DNA from: Rhizobium sp. WSM4643
Lineage (GTDB): Bacteria; Pseudomonadota; Alphaproteobacteria; Rhizobiales; Rhizobiaceae
NCBI RefSeq assembly: GCF_025152745.1
Contig: NZ_CP104042.1
Span: forward strand, 248,001-312,000
DNA: 64,000 nucleotides
Direction: 5' to 3'
Part shown: positions 38,901-49,659 of the stretch, piece after piece
Layout of the letters: each line of letters starts with the position of its first letter
How positions within the stretch are numbered: position 1 is the stretch's first letter
Notes under the pieces: generated by a model
Seen by the model: the letters and a program-made list of their open reading frames with translations, nothing else
The model's database searches: none
What the model was told of the DNA's origin: nothing
Made by a program: the position numbers and the translations under genes

Positions 38901-39551
38901 TCAGGGAAGTGAACGAATCTCGAATCCGCGGCTATGCAGTGCCGGAATAATTCGAGAGAGTGCTAAAAGCGTCTGGTCACGCAGTCCGGCAAGCGAGCAT
39001 TGCTCAACCTCATCGGGAGGACACCCGTCGTGCAAAAGCACGATTGCCCCAGGTCGAGCAGCAGCAAGCACCTCATCAACGATCACGTCGACGCCCGGGC
39101 AAGACCAGTCTCTAGGGTCGGCCGACCAGTGAACGGCTCCAAGTCCAGCCCTCATCGATGCTGAAAGCACGTCTTCAGTCCAAACCCCGTAAGGCGCTCG
39201 TAAGTGCCGGACCAAGGCTTGGGGACAGGCCGAGACAATAGCTTGATGCGCCTCGTCTATTTCACGTTTGACATCCTTGGGATCGCAGGTGGCGAGGTCG
39301 GGATGCGTCATGGTATGATTGGCGACATCATGACCTTCCGCCACAAGACGCCGAATGAGGTCGGGGTGATCCTTCACGTATGAACCGATAGCAAAAAATG
39401 TCGCCGGGACGCAGTGCTCAGCTAGAACATCAAGGATTTGCGGCGTGCAGAATGGGTTAGGACCATCATCGAACGTCAAGTAAACGCAGCGATCTTCCTG
39501 GCCGCTTGTGTGATTGACCGGTACTTCGCTCATATAGGCAGGCCGCTTCAT
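38901..39551 (-). CDS. nodB: NodB, chitooligosaccharide deacetylase
   Basis: A 216-residue polysaccharide deacetylase (CE4): [13 protein letters not shown] (metal Asp), [13 protein letters not shown] (metal His pair), RAPYGVW and IVLLHDGCP. It removes the acetyl group from the terminal sugar. Its ATG overlaps the nodA stop by 4 bp (39548-39551). Confidence 0.97.
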   Translation of the reverse strand: MKRPAYMSEVPVNHTSGQEDRCVYLTFDDGPNPFCTPQILDVLAEHCVPATFFAIGSYVKDHPDLIRRLVAEGHDVANHTMTHPDLATCDPKDVKREIDEAHQAIVSACPQALVRHLRAPYGVWTEDVLSASMRAGLGAVHWSADPRDWSCPGVDVIVDEVLAAARPGAIVLLHDGCPPDEVEQCSLAGLRDQTLLALSRIIPALHSRGFEIRSLP

Positions 39552-40138
39552 AGTTCCGACCCGTTTCGTTCAATCAACGAGCCCGCAGGCCATTCCGTCA
39601 TCGGACGGTCGACGGGAACTACCAATACGAGGACATCTTCAGTGCGCGTGGCTGGCAGGTCGGAATGCGCGTCTGGAAGCGTGGAGCGCACACGCAGCCC
39701 GGTCATGATATTGGCGGTACCGTCTCGGCAGTACCTTTCCATATGATTCCGCATGGCGTGGCGAACTGTTCCAAAAGCAAATGGAACGCTCAACTCGCGC
39801 AGAACCGGAAACATGGCGCGGACCGAGTGAGCGATGCCTAATCCTTCTAGATCCGGTCGCACTCCGTACAGGCCTAGCTCGGCCACAAGCAAATCAGTCG
39901 TACCGACCCTTATGAAGCGGCGTAACAAGCCCATGTGGCTAGCGACGCCGCGGGAGTCATATGCGATTGCGCGGCGTTCGGGTCTCGCACCACCCCAGCT
40001 TCGGCCAGTCTCGAACGGCTTGGCATTGAAAGCTCCCGTCGGCCCATAGGTCTTGCAAAAGAAATCAGCGAGTTCCGCGTGGTCTGAAGCTTCCAGCTCA
40101 TTTTCCCAGCATATTTTCCACCGCACTTCAGAAGACAT
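39548..40138 (-). CDS. nodA: NodA, N-acyltransferase of Nod-factor synthesis
   Basis: A 196-residue protein with the NodA hallmarks: [54 protein letters not shown] and [14 protein letters not shown]. It transfers the fatty acyl chain to the free amino group made by NodB. It is the first gene of nodABCIJ; a nod box lies 200 bp upstream. Confidence 0.97.
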   Translation of the reverse strand: MSSEVRWKICWENELEASDHAELADFFCKTYGPTGAFNAKPFETGRSWGGARPERRAIAYDSRGVASHMGLLRRFIRVGTTDLLVAELGLYGVRPDLEGLGIAHSVRAMFPVLRELSVPFAFGTVRHAMRNHMERYCRDGTANIMTGLRVRSTLPDAHSDLPATRTEDVLVLVVPVDRPMTEWPAGSLIERNGSEL

Positions 40139-40297
40139 CCAAAAGCTCCACGTTGTTTCTTCACCCAGCCACGATCAAAGCTGCGCGAGATTGTTGCGCA
40201 TGACGATTGGATTGTCGGTTAGACAATCGAGCGGTTAGGAGAAGTAAAGAATTGAAAACGGGCCCTCGCCCGGCATTTCGATTTTTCGTTCCCGGCC

Positions 40298-40311
40298 TTG
40301 ATATTGATCAA
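40298..40311. promoter_or_regulatory. perfect anaerobox between nodA and nodD
   Basis: TTGATATTGATCAA is a perfect TTGAT-N4-ATCAA palindrome (16 bp with flanking C/G). It lies 30 bp on the nodA side of the nod box, about where nodA transcription should begin, and 85 bp before the nodD ATG. A Fnr/FixK protein bound here could block nodABC or affect nodD in low oxygen. The motif match is direct; the function is inference. Confidence 0.6.
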
Positions 40312-40329
40312 GTTCCGGCTTTTCTATAA

Positions 40330-41328
<999 letters not shown>

Positions 41329-41762
41329 GCGACCCCGCCGGGGTCATTTCACAGCTGCAGCAGTTAGATGGGCGCTGATCATTGGAACCTATGCATTCGG
41401 TCCCCAAACGAGGCATCACGTTACAGGCAGGCCCCGCTGCCTCAGCTCATCTAGCGTAGCCATTGTGCCGAGAGCGATCGTTTCTACCTGAGAAGTTGCC
41501 ATTTGTCTGCTTTCCCTGGCTTAATGCAAAAGTGATCAGAACTTTATTCCTGTCACTTATGTTCGGCTCATTGCTGAAAACCAGCATCACGTCGCGGCGA
41601 CTTCCCCGACCTCCCGCACATGCTTCCTGCGCCGCACTGACAACGCGCTGGCGCGGGAAAGCGGCCAAAGCTCAATGCTTTCGAACCGCGTAATCACGCT
41701 TTTCCTCGAGGATTAGCAACTGCGCTGGCGCATGAATTCAACTGCGGCAAAGCCCGAGCTAA
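41329..41762. other. region between nodD and the nodF nod box, no gene seen
   Basis: No frame looks like a protein, and no other nod-type or nif-type promoter is visible. It holds the nodD 3' flank only. Confidence 0.45.
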
Positions 41763-41809
41763 ATCCATAGCGTGGATGCTTTTGATCCACACAATCAATT
41801 TTACCAATC
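41763..41809 (+). promoter_or_regulatory. nod box of nodFEL
   Basis: The 47-bp element starts ATCCATAGCGTGGATG and ends ATCCACACAATCAATTTTAC then CAATC, the closest match to the consensus in the window. It is 175 bp before nodF. Confidence 0.95.
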
Positions 41810-41984
41810 ATTCCGTATGATCCATAGCAGGGTAACCGCGCGATGACGTTCCGGTAAGTTTATCGGTATCTCTCGTCACTTCGCAGACGAGCCGGAGCAT
41901 CTTCCGATGTTAGCAGAAATTAGATCGAGCCTTCTCGCAAGGCCGTCGGCTTGTCGAAATTAGGCATGATGGAAAGGAATACAA

Positions 41985-42263
41985 ATGGCTGATCAACTCA
42001 CACTGGAAATTATCAGTGCGATCAATAAGCTCGTCAAAGCTGAAAACGGCGAGAGAACGACCGTAGCGCTCGGCGAAATAACGACTGACACTGAGTTGAC
42101 TTCGCTTGGCATCGATTCGCTGGGTTTGGCCGATGTCCTTTGGGATCTGGAGCAAATCTACGGCATTAAGATCGAGATGAATACGGCCGATGCCTGGTCG
42201 AACCTCAACAATATCGGCGACGTGGTGGAAGCCGTCCGTGGCTTGCTCACCAAGGAGGTCTGA
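41985..42263 (+). CDS. nodF: NodF, specialised acyl carrier protein
   Basis: A 92-residue acyl carrier protein with the phosphopantetheine site [17 protein letters not shown] (Ser about 46). It carries the growing polyunsaturated chain for the Nod factor, working with NodE. The ATG follows GGAAAGG; the stop is immediately followed by the nodE ATG. Confidence 0.96.
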   Translation: MADQLTLEIISAINKLVKAENGERTTVALGEITTDTELTSLGIDSLGLADVLWDLEQIYGIKIEMNTADAWSNLNNIGDVVEAVRGLLTKEV

Positions 42264-43475
42264 ATGGACAGGCGCGTCGTTATCACCGGATTGGGCGGAC
42301 TGTGCGGACTGGGCACCGATGCTTCCTCTATCTGGACGGAGATGCGCGAAGGCCGCTCCGCCATCGGACCGATCTCAAACTCAGAGATTCATGAGCTGAA
42401 GGGGATGATCGGGACCGAGATCAAGGTGCTGCCTCAACACGACATTGATCGCAAGCAGCTCATCTCCATGGACCGCTTCAGCCTGCTTGCCGTGCTTGCA
42501 GCTAAAGAAGCCATGCGACAGGCCGGCGTTTCGTGCGATGAAGGAAATGCCCACCGTTTCGGCGCGACAGTGGGCGTTGGCTTTGGCGGCTGGGACGCTA
42601 CCGAGAAGGCCTACCGCACCCTCCTGTTGGGCGGCGCGACCCGCACTGAGCTATTCACTGGGGTAAAGGCAATGCCTAGCGCGGCTGCCTGTCAGGTAAG
42701 CATGAACCTCGGGCTGCGGGGGCCAGTCTTCGGTGCCACCTCTGCCTGCGCCTCGGCCAACCATGCGATCGCTTCAGCGGTAGATCAGATCAAGCTCGGT
42801 AGGGCGGACGTTATGCTAGCTGGAGGAAGCGACGCGCCACTCGTGTGGATCGTGCTTAAGGCATGGGAAGCAATGCGGGTACTCGCTCCAGATACTTGCC
42901 GGCCATTCTCCGCCGACAGGAAAGGACTAGTTTTAGGCGAGGGTGCGGGCATGGCCGTGCTGGAAAGCTATGAGCATGCTGCCGCCCGCGGTGCAACGAT
43001 GCTTGCCGAGGTCGCCGGCATCGGCCTTTCCGCCGATGCCTACCACATAGCTGCACCAGCTGTACATGGGCCGGAGGCGGCGATGCGCGCCTGCCTTGTC
43101 GATGGGGGTTTAAATGCCGAGGATGTAGACTACCTCAACGCCCATGGCACCGGCACCAAGGCCAACGATCAGATCGAAACGACGGCGATTAAGCGCGTTT
43201 TTGGTGACCATGCTCGATCGATGTCCATCTCTTCTACCAAATCCACTCACGCTCACTGCCTCGGGGCAGCAAGTGCGCTCGAAATGATAGCCTGCGTGAT
43301 GGCGATCCAAGAAGGTGTCGTGCCGCCGACCGCCAACTATCGCGAACCAGACCCCGATTGCGATTTGGACATCACGCCAAATGTGCCCCGGGAGCGCAGG
43401 GTGCGCGTGGCCATGAGCAACGCTTTCGCCATGGGAGGCATGAATGCTGTCCTTGCGTTCAAGCAGGTGCAATGA
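42264..43475 (+). CDS. nodE: NodE, beta-ketoacyl synthase
   Basis: A 403-residue KAS II-type condensing enzyme: [28 protein letters not shown] (catalytic Cys in SAC), [15 protein letters not shown] (His) and [17 protein letters not shown] (His). It sets chain length and unsaturation of the host-specific acyl group. It follows nodF without a gap. Confidence 0.96.
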   Translation: MDRRVVITGLGGLCGLGTDASSIWTEMREGRSAIGPISNSEIHELKGMIGTEIKVLPQHDIDRKQLISMDRFSLLAVLAAKEAMRQAGVSCDEGNAHRFGATVGVGFGGWDATEKAYRTLLLGGATRTELFTGVKAMPSAAACQVSMNLGLRGPVFGATSACASANHAIASAVDQIKLGRADVMLAGGSDAPLVWIVLKAWEAMRVLAPDTCRPFSADRKGLVLGEGAGMAVLESYEHAAARGATMLAEVAGIGLSADAYHIAAPAVHGPEAAMRACLVDGGLNAEDVDYLNAHGTGTKANDQIETTAIKRVFGDHARSMSISSTKSTHAHCLGAASALEMIACVMAIQEGVVPPTANYREPDPDCDLDITPNVPRERRVRVAMSNAFAMGGMNAVLAFKQVQ

Positions 43476-43741
43476 AGTGAAGACCGTCACGACTAACCGT
43501 TGTAAGACCAGCGGCACATGCTTGAAGCAGGCACCCCCGATTCCCGTCAGCAAGATCTAGCTCCAATTCCCCAGATACTCGCGCATCTGAAAAATGGTCC
43601 TCCGCTCAGCCACGTTATTCAGCTTTCACGTGTCGCGGGGGAGCTGGAGCCTGACTATTCTCGTCGCGGGAGTTCTCACTCGGCTCGCCGGTCGACTAAA
43701 GTTGACGCCTCATCCTTTCTGCCACGAACAAGGAGTGTTAC

Positions 43742-43786
43742 TATGAATTCCACCTCCGCCTCCGCCCGATATCGTGCCAGGTGCTA
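43742..43786 (+). CDS. possible 14-residue leader ORF between nodE and nodL
   Basis: ATG at 43742 follows AAGGAG at 43729 by about 8 bp and encodes MNSTSASARYRARC. It lies within the 379-bp nodE-nodL gap, which otherwise has no gene; a longer frame 43518-43787 in the same phase is not convincing. The ribosome site is the only support. Confidence 0.2.
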
Positions 43787-43854
43787 GCTAGCTTGATCGC
43801 GAAGTAGTCGCATTCAAGTACCGTCCTCCCGCGAACAAGATGTGAGAAGTGACG

Positions 43855-44427
43855 ATGACACGCAGCCAAAAAGAGAAGATGCTGGCAGGCGAAATGTACA
43901 ACGCAGCGGACCCCGAGATCCAAGCCGAGCTGCTCCTCACCGGGGCTTGGTTGAAGCGGTATAATGACACGCTGGGCGACTCCGCCGAGCGGTGGAATGG
44001 GCTCCTTTTAGAACGACTGGGGGCAGTCGGGCTTGGAGCGGTTATTCGTCCTCCGTTCCACTGCGATTACGGGTTTAACATCCGGATCGGAGCTTGGGTT
44101 TACATCAATTACAACTGCGTCATTCTTGACGTGGCAGCGGTAACTATCGGTGACGGAACCGCAATAGGGCCTGCTGTGCAGATTTACACCGCGGACCATC
44201 CACATGATCCAGAGCAGCGCCAGGCTGGACTGCAGTTGGGACGACCTGTCAGCATTGGCAGGCACGCCTGGATTGGCGGTGGAGCAATCATTCTCCCGGG
44301 CGTGACAATTGGCGATCACGCTGTCATTGGCGCTGGTAGTGTGGTCACGCGAGATGTTCCTGCAGGAAGCACGGCCATGGGAAATCCAGCTCGGGTCAAG
44401 GCTGGTGGACGCTTGCCGAAATCATAA
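43855..44427 (+). CDS. nodL: NodL, Nod-factor O-acetyltransferase
   Basis: A 190-residue left-handed beta-helix acetyltransferase of the CysE/LacA/NodL family: KMLAGEMYNAADPEIQAELL, FHCDYGFNIRIGAWVYINYN, ADHPHDPEQRQ and WIGGGAIILPGVTIGDHAVI. It acetylates the 6-OH of the non-reducing sugar. The ATG at 43855 is preferred over GTG at 43849 because of the spacing to GAGAAG. Confidence 0.95.
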   Translation: MTRSQKEKMLAGEMYNAADPEIQAELLLTGAWLKRYNDTLGDSAERWNGLLLERLGAVGLGAVIRPPFHCDYGFNIRIGAWVYINYNCVILDVAAVTIGDGTAIGPAVQIYTADHPHDPEQRQAGLQLGRPVSIGRHAWIGGGAIILPGVTIGDHAVIGAGSVVTRDVPAGSTAMGNPARVKAGGRLPKS

Positions 44428-44855
44428 AAGCAGGCGTTGGGGTAAATCCGGCGGTAAAGGGGTAGCTTCTTTGCTTCTGCGAACGGACTTCTGGCCGCCA
44501 TGGCCCTTTCGATTCCAACTGTCGGCACTTTCACTCTGACGCCCTCTTTGCAAATGCGGCTGGGCAGTCCTGCTGACCGATTCGTGATCACGTTTGCATG
44601 CAAAGCGGCAACTACGCCTTAGGGTCAGCCCGCAGACACATACCGCTTCACCTGCAGAAAGACGAATTGCCTTTCAGTCCGTGCGCCGACGAAAGACAAT
44701 TGGCGGCATGTCGTCGGCAAATAGCAATTCCTGTTGGCGCGAACATTTTCAGAGGCAGGCGCCCAACACCCCGCGCGTAGCTTATCAGTCGACACTTTGC
44801 AGAAGGCATCGTTCGCTGCCCACAGCGTCTAACCGACGCAACCCGAGTGCGCGAC
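44428..44855. other. region between nodL and the nodM nod box, no gene seen
   Basis: No recognisable gene. Several short open frames exist on both strands with chance-like composition. Confidence 0.4.
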
Positions 44856-44902
44856 ATCCATATCGTGGATGATAGCTATCGCAACAATCAATTTTACTAA
44901 TC
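44856..44902 (+). promoter_or_regulatory. nod box of nodMNT
   Basis: The 47-bp element starts ATCCATATCGTGGATG and ends CAACAATCAATTTTACTAATC-like. The central ATCCA half is degenerate (ATCGC), so it may be weaker than the nodA and nodF boxes. It is 96 bp before the nodM start. Confidence 0.88.
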
Positions 44903-44998
44903 TGGTTGGATTTAATAGCACCCGCTGGAGGACACGCACCGAGCGGCGTCCGCCTTCCTGATTACCGGTCGGGGGCTCTTGGGACTTGGGTGACGAGC

Positions 44999-46825
44999 AT
45001 GTGTGGGATTGTTGGCATAGTGGGACGGAAGCCCGTGTCGGAGCGGCTGATCGAAGCCTTGGAGCGACTGGAATACCGTGGCTATGATTCAGCCGGCGTT
45101 GCTACGATCTTCGAGAGAGAATTGCACCGACGCCGCGCAGAAGGCAAGCTCGTGAACCTTAAAACGAGATTGAAAAAAGAGCCCCTGAGCGGCACCGTCG
45201 GCATCGCCCACACGCGCTGGGCGACCCATGGCGCACCGACAGAATGCAACGCACACCCGCATTTTGCCGATGGCGTTGCCGTTGTTCATAACGGCATCAT
45301 CGAAAATTTCTCCGAGCTGAAGGACGGATTGGCAGAGGTAGGGGCCAAGTTCCAGACCGACACGGATACCGAGGTGATTGCGCATCTCCTGACAAAATTC
45401 CGTCGGGATGGCATGGGATGCCTTGAGGCCATGCATGCCATGCTGAAGTGCGTTAAGGGCGCCTTCGCTCTTGCCATCCTGTTTGAGGATGATCCCGCGA
45501 CCATTATGGTAGCGCGCAATGGACCACCATTAGTGATAGGCCATGGCGATGGTGAGATGTTTCTAGGCTCCGACGCGATCGCTCTTGCTCCGTTCACCAA
45601 TGACATCACATATCTGAACGATGGCGATTGGGCTGTTGTAGGCAAAACGAGTGTCCAGGTTTTCGATATCGAAGGCAAAGTCGTTACGCGCCCGCGGCAC
45701 AGATCGATTGCTACCGCCGACCTGGTCTGCAAGGGCAATCACCGGCACTTTATGGAGAAGGAAATCTACGAGCAACCGGAGGTCATTGCCCGTGCTCTTG
45801 GTCACTACATCAATGTCAACGATAGTCATGTCACAACGCCTTCAACCGACATCGATTTCGCCGGGGTTGAGAGCCTCGCGATCGCCGCCTGCGGCACGGC
45901 ATATCTTGCGGGGTTGATTGGCAAATATTGGTTCGAGCGCTACGCACGCTTAATGGTTGAAATTGATGTCGCCTCTGAATTCCGTTATCGAGAAATCCCG
46001 TTGTCGCCGCGGTCAGCAGCTCTCTTCATCTCTCAGTCTGGTGAGACGGCTGACACGCTTGCATCGCTGCGCTATTGCAAAGCACAGGGTCTGAGAATAG
46101 GCGCTATCGTCAATACCCGAGAATCAACTATTGCCCGCGAGGCAGATGCCATCTTTCGGATCCTCGCCGGGCCAGAGATCGGCGTTGCTTCTACCAAGGC
46201 ATTCACTTGCCAGCTTGCTGTTCTCGCGGCGTTAGCCATCGGCGCAGGCAAGGCGCGGGGCACAATCACAGTCGACGAGGAACAAGTGCTCGTCCAAAGT
46301 TTGGCGACGTTGCCGAGCGTTATGCGACAGGTGCTGAACGACATCAAGCCGGGGATCGACCTCTTGTCACGGGAATTGTCGAATTACCGCGACGTGCTCT
46401 ATCTCGGCCGCGGCACGAGTTTCCCATTGGCCATGGAAGGTGCGCTGAAGCTCAAGGAGGTTTCCTATATTCATGCTGAAGGTTATGCGGCAGGAGAATT
46501 AAAACACGGTCCGATCGCCCTGATCGATGAAAATATGCCAGTCATCGTCATCGCGCCACATGATCGGTTCTTCGATAAAACTGTCTCCAATATGCAGGAA
46601 GTGGCCGCGCGCGGCGGCCGCATCATTCTGATCACCGACGAGACGGGAGCTTCGATGTCAAAGCTTCCCACCATGCACACTATCGTATTACCCGATGTTG
46701 CGGAGATTATCGCGCCGATGATCTTTTCTCTGCCGCTGCAGCTTCTTGCGTATCATACCGCGGTCGTTATGGGGGCAGATGTGGACCAGCCGCGGAATCT
46801 CGCTAAATCAGTCACAGTCGAATGA
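44999..46825 (+). CDS. nodM: NodM, glucosamine-6-phosphate synthase
   Basis: A 608-residue GlmS-type enzyme. MCGIVGIVGRKPVSERLIEA puts the catalytic Cys at position 2 and fixes the start at 44999. Two SIS sugar-isomerase domains follow (SQSGETADTLASLRYCKAQG, GRGTSFPLAMEGALKLKEVS) and the C-terminus is PRNLAKSVTVE. It supplies glucosamine for Nod factors alongside the housekeeping GlmS. Confidence 0.97.
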   Translation: MCGIVGIVGRKPVSERLIEALERLEYRGYDSAGVATIFERELHRRRAEGKLVNLKTRLKKEPLSGTVGIAHTRWATHGAPTECNAHPHFADGVAVVHNGIIENFSELKDGLAEVGAKFQTDTDTEVIAHLLTKFRRDGMGCLEAMHAMLKCVKGAFALAILFEDDPATIMVARNGPPLVIGHGDGEMFLGSDAIALAPFTNDITYLNDGDWAVVGKTSVQVFDIEGKVVTRPRHRSIATADLVCKGNHRHFMEKEIYEQPEVIARALGHYINVNDSHVTTPSTDIDFAGVESLAIAACGTAYLAGLIGKYWFERYARLMVEIDVASEFRYREIPLSPRSAALFISQSGETADTLASLRYCKAQGLRIGAIVNTRESTIAREADAIFRILAGPEIGVASTKAFTCQLAVLAALAIGAGKARGTITVDEEQVLVQSLATLPSVMRQVLNDIKPGIDLLSRELSNYRDVLYLGRGTSFPLAMEGALKLKEVSYIHAEGYAAGELKHGPIALIDENMPVIVIAPHDRFFDKTVSNMQEVAARGGRIILITDETGASMSKLPTMHTIVLPDVAEIIAPMIFSLPLQLLAYHTAVVMGADVDQPRNLAKSVTVE

Positions 46826-46902
46826 TTGTGACGATTGGTTAGATCGCAAATCGCCTCCGAGAAAATCCACGACTTGATCAGACATCAAATAAGTGAGGTC
46901 GT

Positions 46903-47388
46903 ATGCACGAACTTTCGCTCGCCGACGTGCCGTCGCGAATTGGCCAGGAACTCGGTAAGTCCGAATGGATCACCGTCGATCAAACTACAATCGATCTCTT
47001 TGCCGATGCGACACACGATCATCAATTCATCCACGTGCACCCGGAACGCGCGGCAGTCGAAACCCCGTTTGGTGGCACCATCGCTCATGGCTTCCTGACA
47101 CTCTCGCTTCTGTCGGCGATGAACTTCAGCGGCATGCCAAGGATCCGCGAGCAAACCTTGGGCCTTAACTACGGCTTAGACCGGGTACGTTTCATGTCAC
47201 CGGTTAAGACCGGCAGCCGTGTGCGCGGTCGCTTCGTTCTCTCTGAATGTCAATTTCGCGGCGCAAGCATGCTGGTGACCACTTACGAGGTGACGGTCGA
47301 GATCGAGAACGAGAACCGACCGGCACTCACCGCTAATTGGATCACTATCATTCAGTTTGATCCGAACGACAGGCCTAAAGGGATTTGA
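46903..47388 (+). CDS. nodN: NodN, MaoC-like dehydratase-family nodulation protein
   Basis: A 161-residue hot-dog-fold protein of the MaoC/NodN family: VDQTTIDLFADATHDHQFIH carries the catalytic-type Asp/His, then ETPFGGTIAHGFLTLSLLS. Its role in Nod-factor making is unclear, perhaps acyl-chain work. GTGAGG precedes the ATG; the gene lies 77 bp after nodM. Confidence 0.95.
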   Translation: MHELSLADVPSRIGQELGKSEWITVDQTTIDLFADATHDHQFIHVHPERAAVETPFGGTIAHGFLTLSLLSAMNFSGMPRIREQTLGLNYGLDRVRFMSPVKTGSRVRGRFVLSECQFRGASMLVTTYEVTVEIENENRPALTANWITIIQFDPNDRPKGI

Positions 47389-47555
47389 CGCCAGCTCGCG
47401 CCAGCGGGTGTCGACTTGTTGTTTTGGCTGCACGCGATTTTGTAGTGTCACGCCGGAATTCTCGATCTGCTGCGTCGGTAATTGCGCGCTGGCATCATCC
47501 TTCGGGCAGGCGAAACGGGTTTGACTTGAATTTCGCTGTAATAGAGGCTGATTGA

Positions 47556-49004
47556 TTGCATTCGTTCCGTCTGGCCGCTGCGGTGTTGCCGCTACTTTTG
47601 TCATCTTGCATGCTCGGGCCCGACCATGCACCGCCGGAAACGCCTTTACCGGAGAAGTTTTCCGAGGGTGCAAAACAGAGCGCCGGCGATGTTGCGGTGT
47701 CGGCGTGGTGGGATTCGTTTTCAGATCGTACGCTCGACCAGTACGTTGCCTCCGGCCTGGATGAGAACCTCAGTGTTCAGCAGGCGCTCGAAAGGGTTAA
47801 TGCCGCCGCCGCGGACGTCACCATCGCTGGCGCCGGGGGCCTTCCCAAGGCATCACACACGACAAGCGGCGAGATCGGCAAAGGGGGAGATGTCACGAGC
47901 ACACAGAATGTCTCGAGCGTGCAACTATCGTTGACCTGGCTGCTGGACGTATTCGGTCAGTACCGGCGCAGCACTGAAAGCGCACTGGCTTCTCTTGATT
48001 CTGCGCATGCGGCTGTCGACGCCGCAAAGCTAGCTCTAATCAAAGATCTTGTTTCCTCCTACATCGACGCCCGGTACTACCAGCGGCGCATCTCGATTTC
48101 CCGAGCGAACCTGAAGTCGCGCCAGGAGACCTACGATTTCACGAATTTTCAAGTCGAAGCGGGAGCGGCTTCCCGGCTGGATGTCTTGCAAGCCGAAGGA
48201 CTTGTCCGATCGACGATTGCCGAAATACCAAGGCTAGAACTGAATTTTCGCGTGTCGGCGCATCACATTGCGGCCCTCCTCGCTTTGCCGTCGGAAACAG
48301 TGATCAAGCAACTGCAGAAAAGTGAAGGGCAGCCGGTCTATCGCGGAAAGATCAATGCCGGCATTCCCGCCGATCTTATTCGCAATCGATTCGATATTCG
48401 CCAGGCTGAACGGGATCTCGCCGCCGCGACTGCACAGATCGGCGTGGCGGAAGCACAGCTTTACCCCGCGATAACGCTCTCCGGCTCGATCACCCCTTCC
48501 TATACCAAGCAGCGCGGCCGTCACGGGGGTATCTTGAAATGGTCCTTCGGGCCGAGCCTCGACCTACCAATTCTGGACGGCGGCCGTTTGCGGGCAAACG
48601 TGGAGACTTCTAAATCGGACGCCGCAGCAGCCTACATAAGCTGGAAATTAACCGTCCTGACAGCTGTGCAGGAAGTCGAGGACGCTTTGACAGCCGTCCG
48701 ACGCGACGTTCACACAGAGAACTCACGTCGCAGGCAAGTAGAAACGATCGAAGAAGCACTGAAGCTATCGACGGCCTCGTACATGGATGGCGCCTCTTCT
48801 CTCCTCGATGTTCTCGAAGCGCAAAGGCAGGTGTCCAGCGCTCAGGCGAGCCTCGCTGCGGCGATCCAACAACTGGCCAAGGATCACGTGCGGTTGAATG
48901 TAGCAATCCGCGGTGGTTTTGCGGCTCCCAAAGTCGCGTCACCCAGGGAGGCCTCGACGGTTGCAGCCGCAAATGCAAACATCCAATCCGCACATTCGCA
49001 ATAG
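47556..49004 (+). CDS. nodT: NodT, outer-membrane efflux lipoprotein
   Basis: A 482-residue TolC/OprM-type protein. A lipobox LPLLLSSC follows the short leader, with the TTG at 47556 as the only fitting start (GAGG 6 bp upstream). Two outer-membrane-efflux repeats follow (SLTWLLDVFGQYRRSTESAL; SFGPSLDLPILDGGRLRANV). It is thought to form an outer-membrane channel; its need in Nod-factor export is unproven. Confidence 0.93.
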   Translation: MHSFRLAAAVLPLLLSSCMLGPDHAPPETPLPEKFSEGAKQSAGDVAVSAWWDSFSDRTLDQYVASGLDENLSVQQALERVNAAAADVTIAGAGGLPKASHTTSGEIGKGGDVTSTQNVSSVQLSLTWLLDVFGQYRRSTESALASLDSAHAAVDAAKLALIKDLVSSYIDARYYQRRISISRANLKSRQETYDFTNFQVEAGAASRLDVLQAEGLVRSTIAEIPRLELNFRVSAHHIAALLALPSETVIKQLQKSEGQPVYRGKINAGIPADLIRNRFDIRQAERDLAAATAQIGVAEAQLYPAITLSGSITPSYTKQRGRHGGILKWSFGPSLDLPILDGGRLRANVETSKSDAAAAYISWKLTVLTAVQEVEDALTAVRRDVHTENSRRRQVETIEEALKLSTASYMDGASSLLDVLEAQRQVSSAQASLAAAIQQLAKDHVRLNVAIRGGFAAPKVASPREASTVAAANANIQSAHSQ

Positions 49005-49209
49005 CCGAGCGCTGGATGCGGGATGGTTTAACCTGATCACGTCATTAGCGCGCCAGCGCCTGAGTTGTATTGGCGCCGGCCGGGAGGTCGTCCAATCGCG
49101 GCACATGCCCTTCACCACCTCCCGCTTACGAGCAGGGCTTAGAGCTAATGGGATGGTCCGCCCTGTCTCCCGAGAGCATAACGGAGGTGGGCAAAGGAGG
49201 GCTGAAATT
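49005..49209. other. spacer between nodT and IS remnants
   Basis: No gene seen. The sequence just before 49210 may belong to the end of the IS110 element. Confidence 0.35.
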
Positions 49210-49565
49210 ATGGATCGCAACCAACTGCGCCAATGCGCCGTCTTCGGCATCGATATCGGAAAGAACCTCTTCCACGTGGTCGGCCTGGATAGTTCCGGCG
49301 CGAGACGCTACTGCAGTTCTTCGAACGAGCGAACAGAACGCTTGTCGAATGGAATCCCGTCCGGGTTCCCAATGGCTTGCGCCAAGTTGCAGACGATGGG
49401 GCATTCCGTCCGCATCATCCCGGCGCAGTGAAGTCTATGTAAAATCGAACAAGAATGACATCATCGATGCTGCGGCGATCGCAGAAGCTGCAAGGCGACC
49501 GACGATGCGCTTCGTTGGCATTAAGCAAGCCGATCAGGTCGATCTTCAGATGTTGCATTGGGTGC
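49210..49565 (+). mobile_element. IS110-family transposase fragment
   Basis: Plus-strand frames give MDRNQLRQCAVFGIDIGKNL, FHVVGLDSSGARRY, LQTMGHSVRIIPAQ, then in another frame NKNDIIDAAAIAEAARRPTM and FVGIKQADQVDLQMLHWVR. This is the N-terminal DEDD nuclease region of an IS110 transposase with a frameshift; the C-terminal serine-containing domain is missing. Confidence 0.8.
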
Positions 49566-49659
49566 GTATTCCGATGAAACCGGCCACCGATTCCGATTTG
49601 AAGCCGGCCATTTTTCGGGCTGATCCTGGGTCTGTTTGATGTTTGGATCGGGTTTTGTG

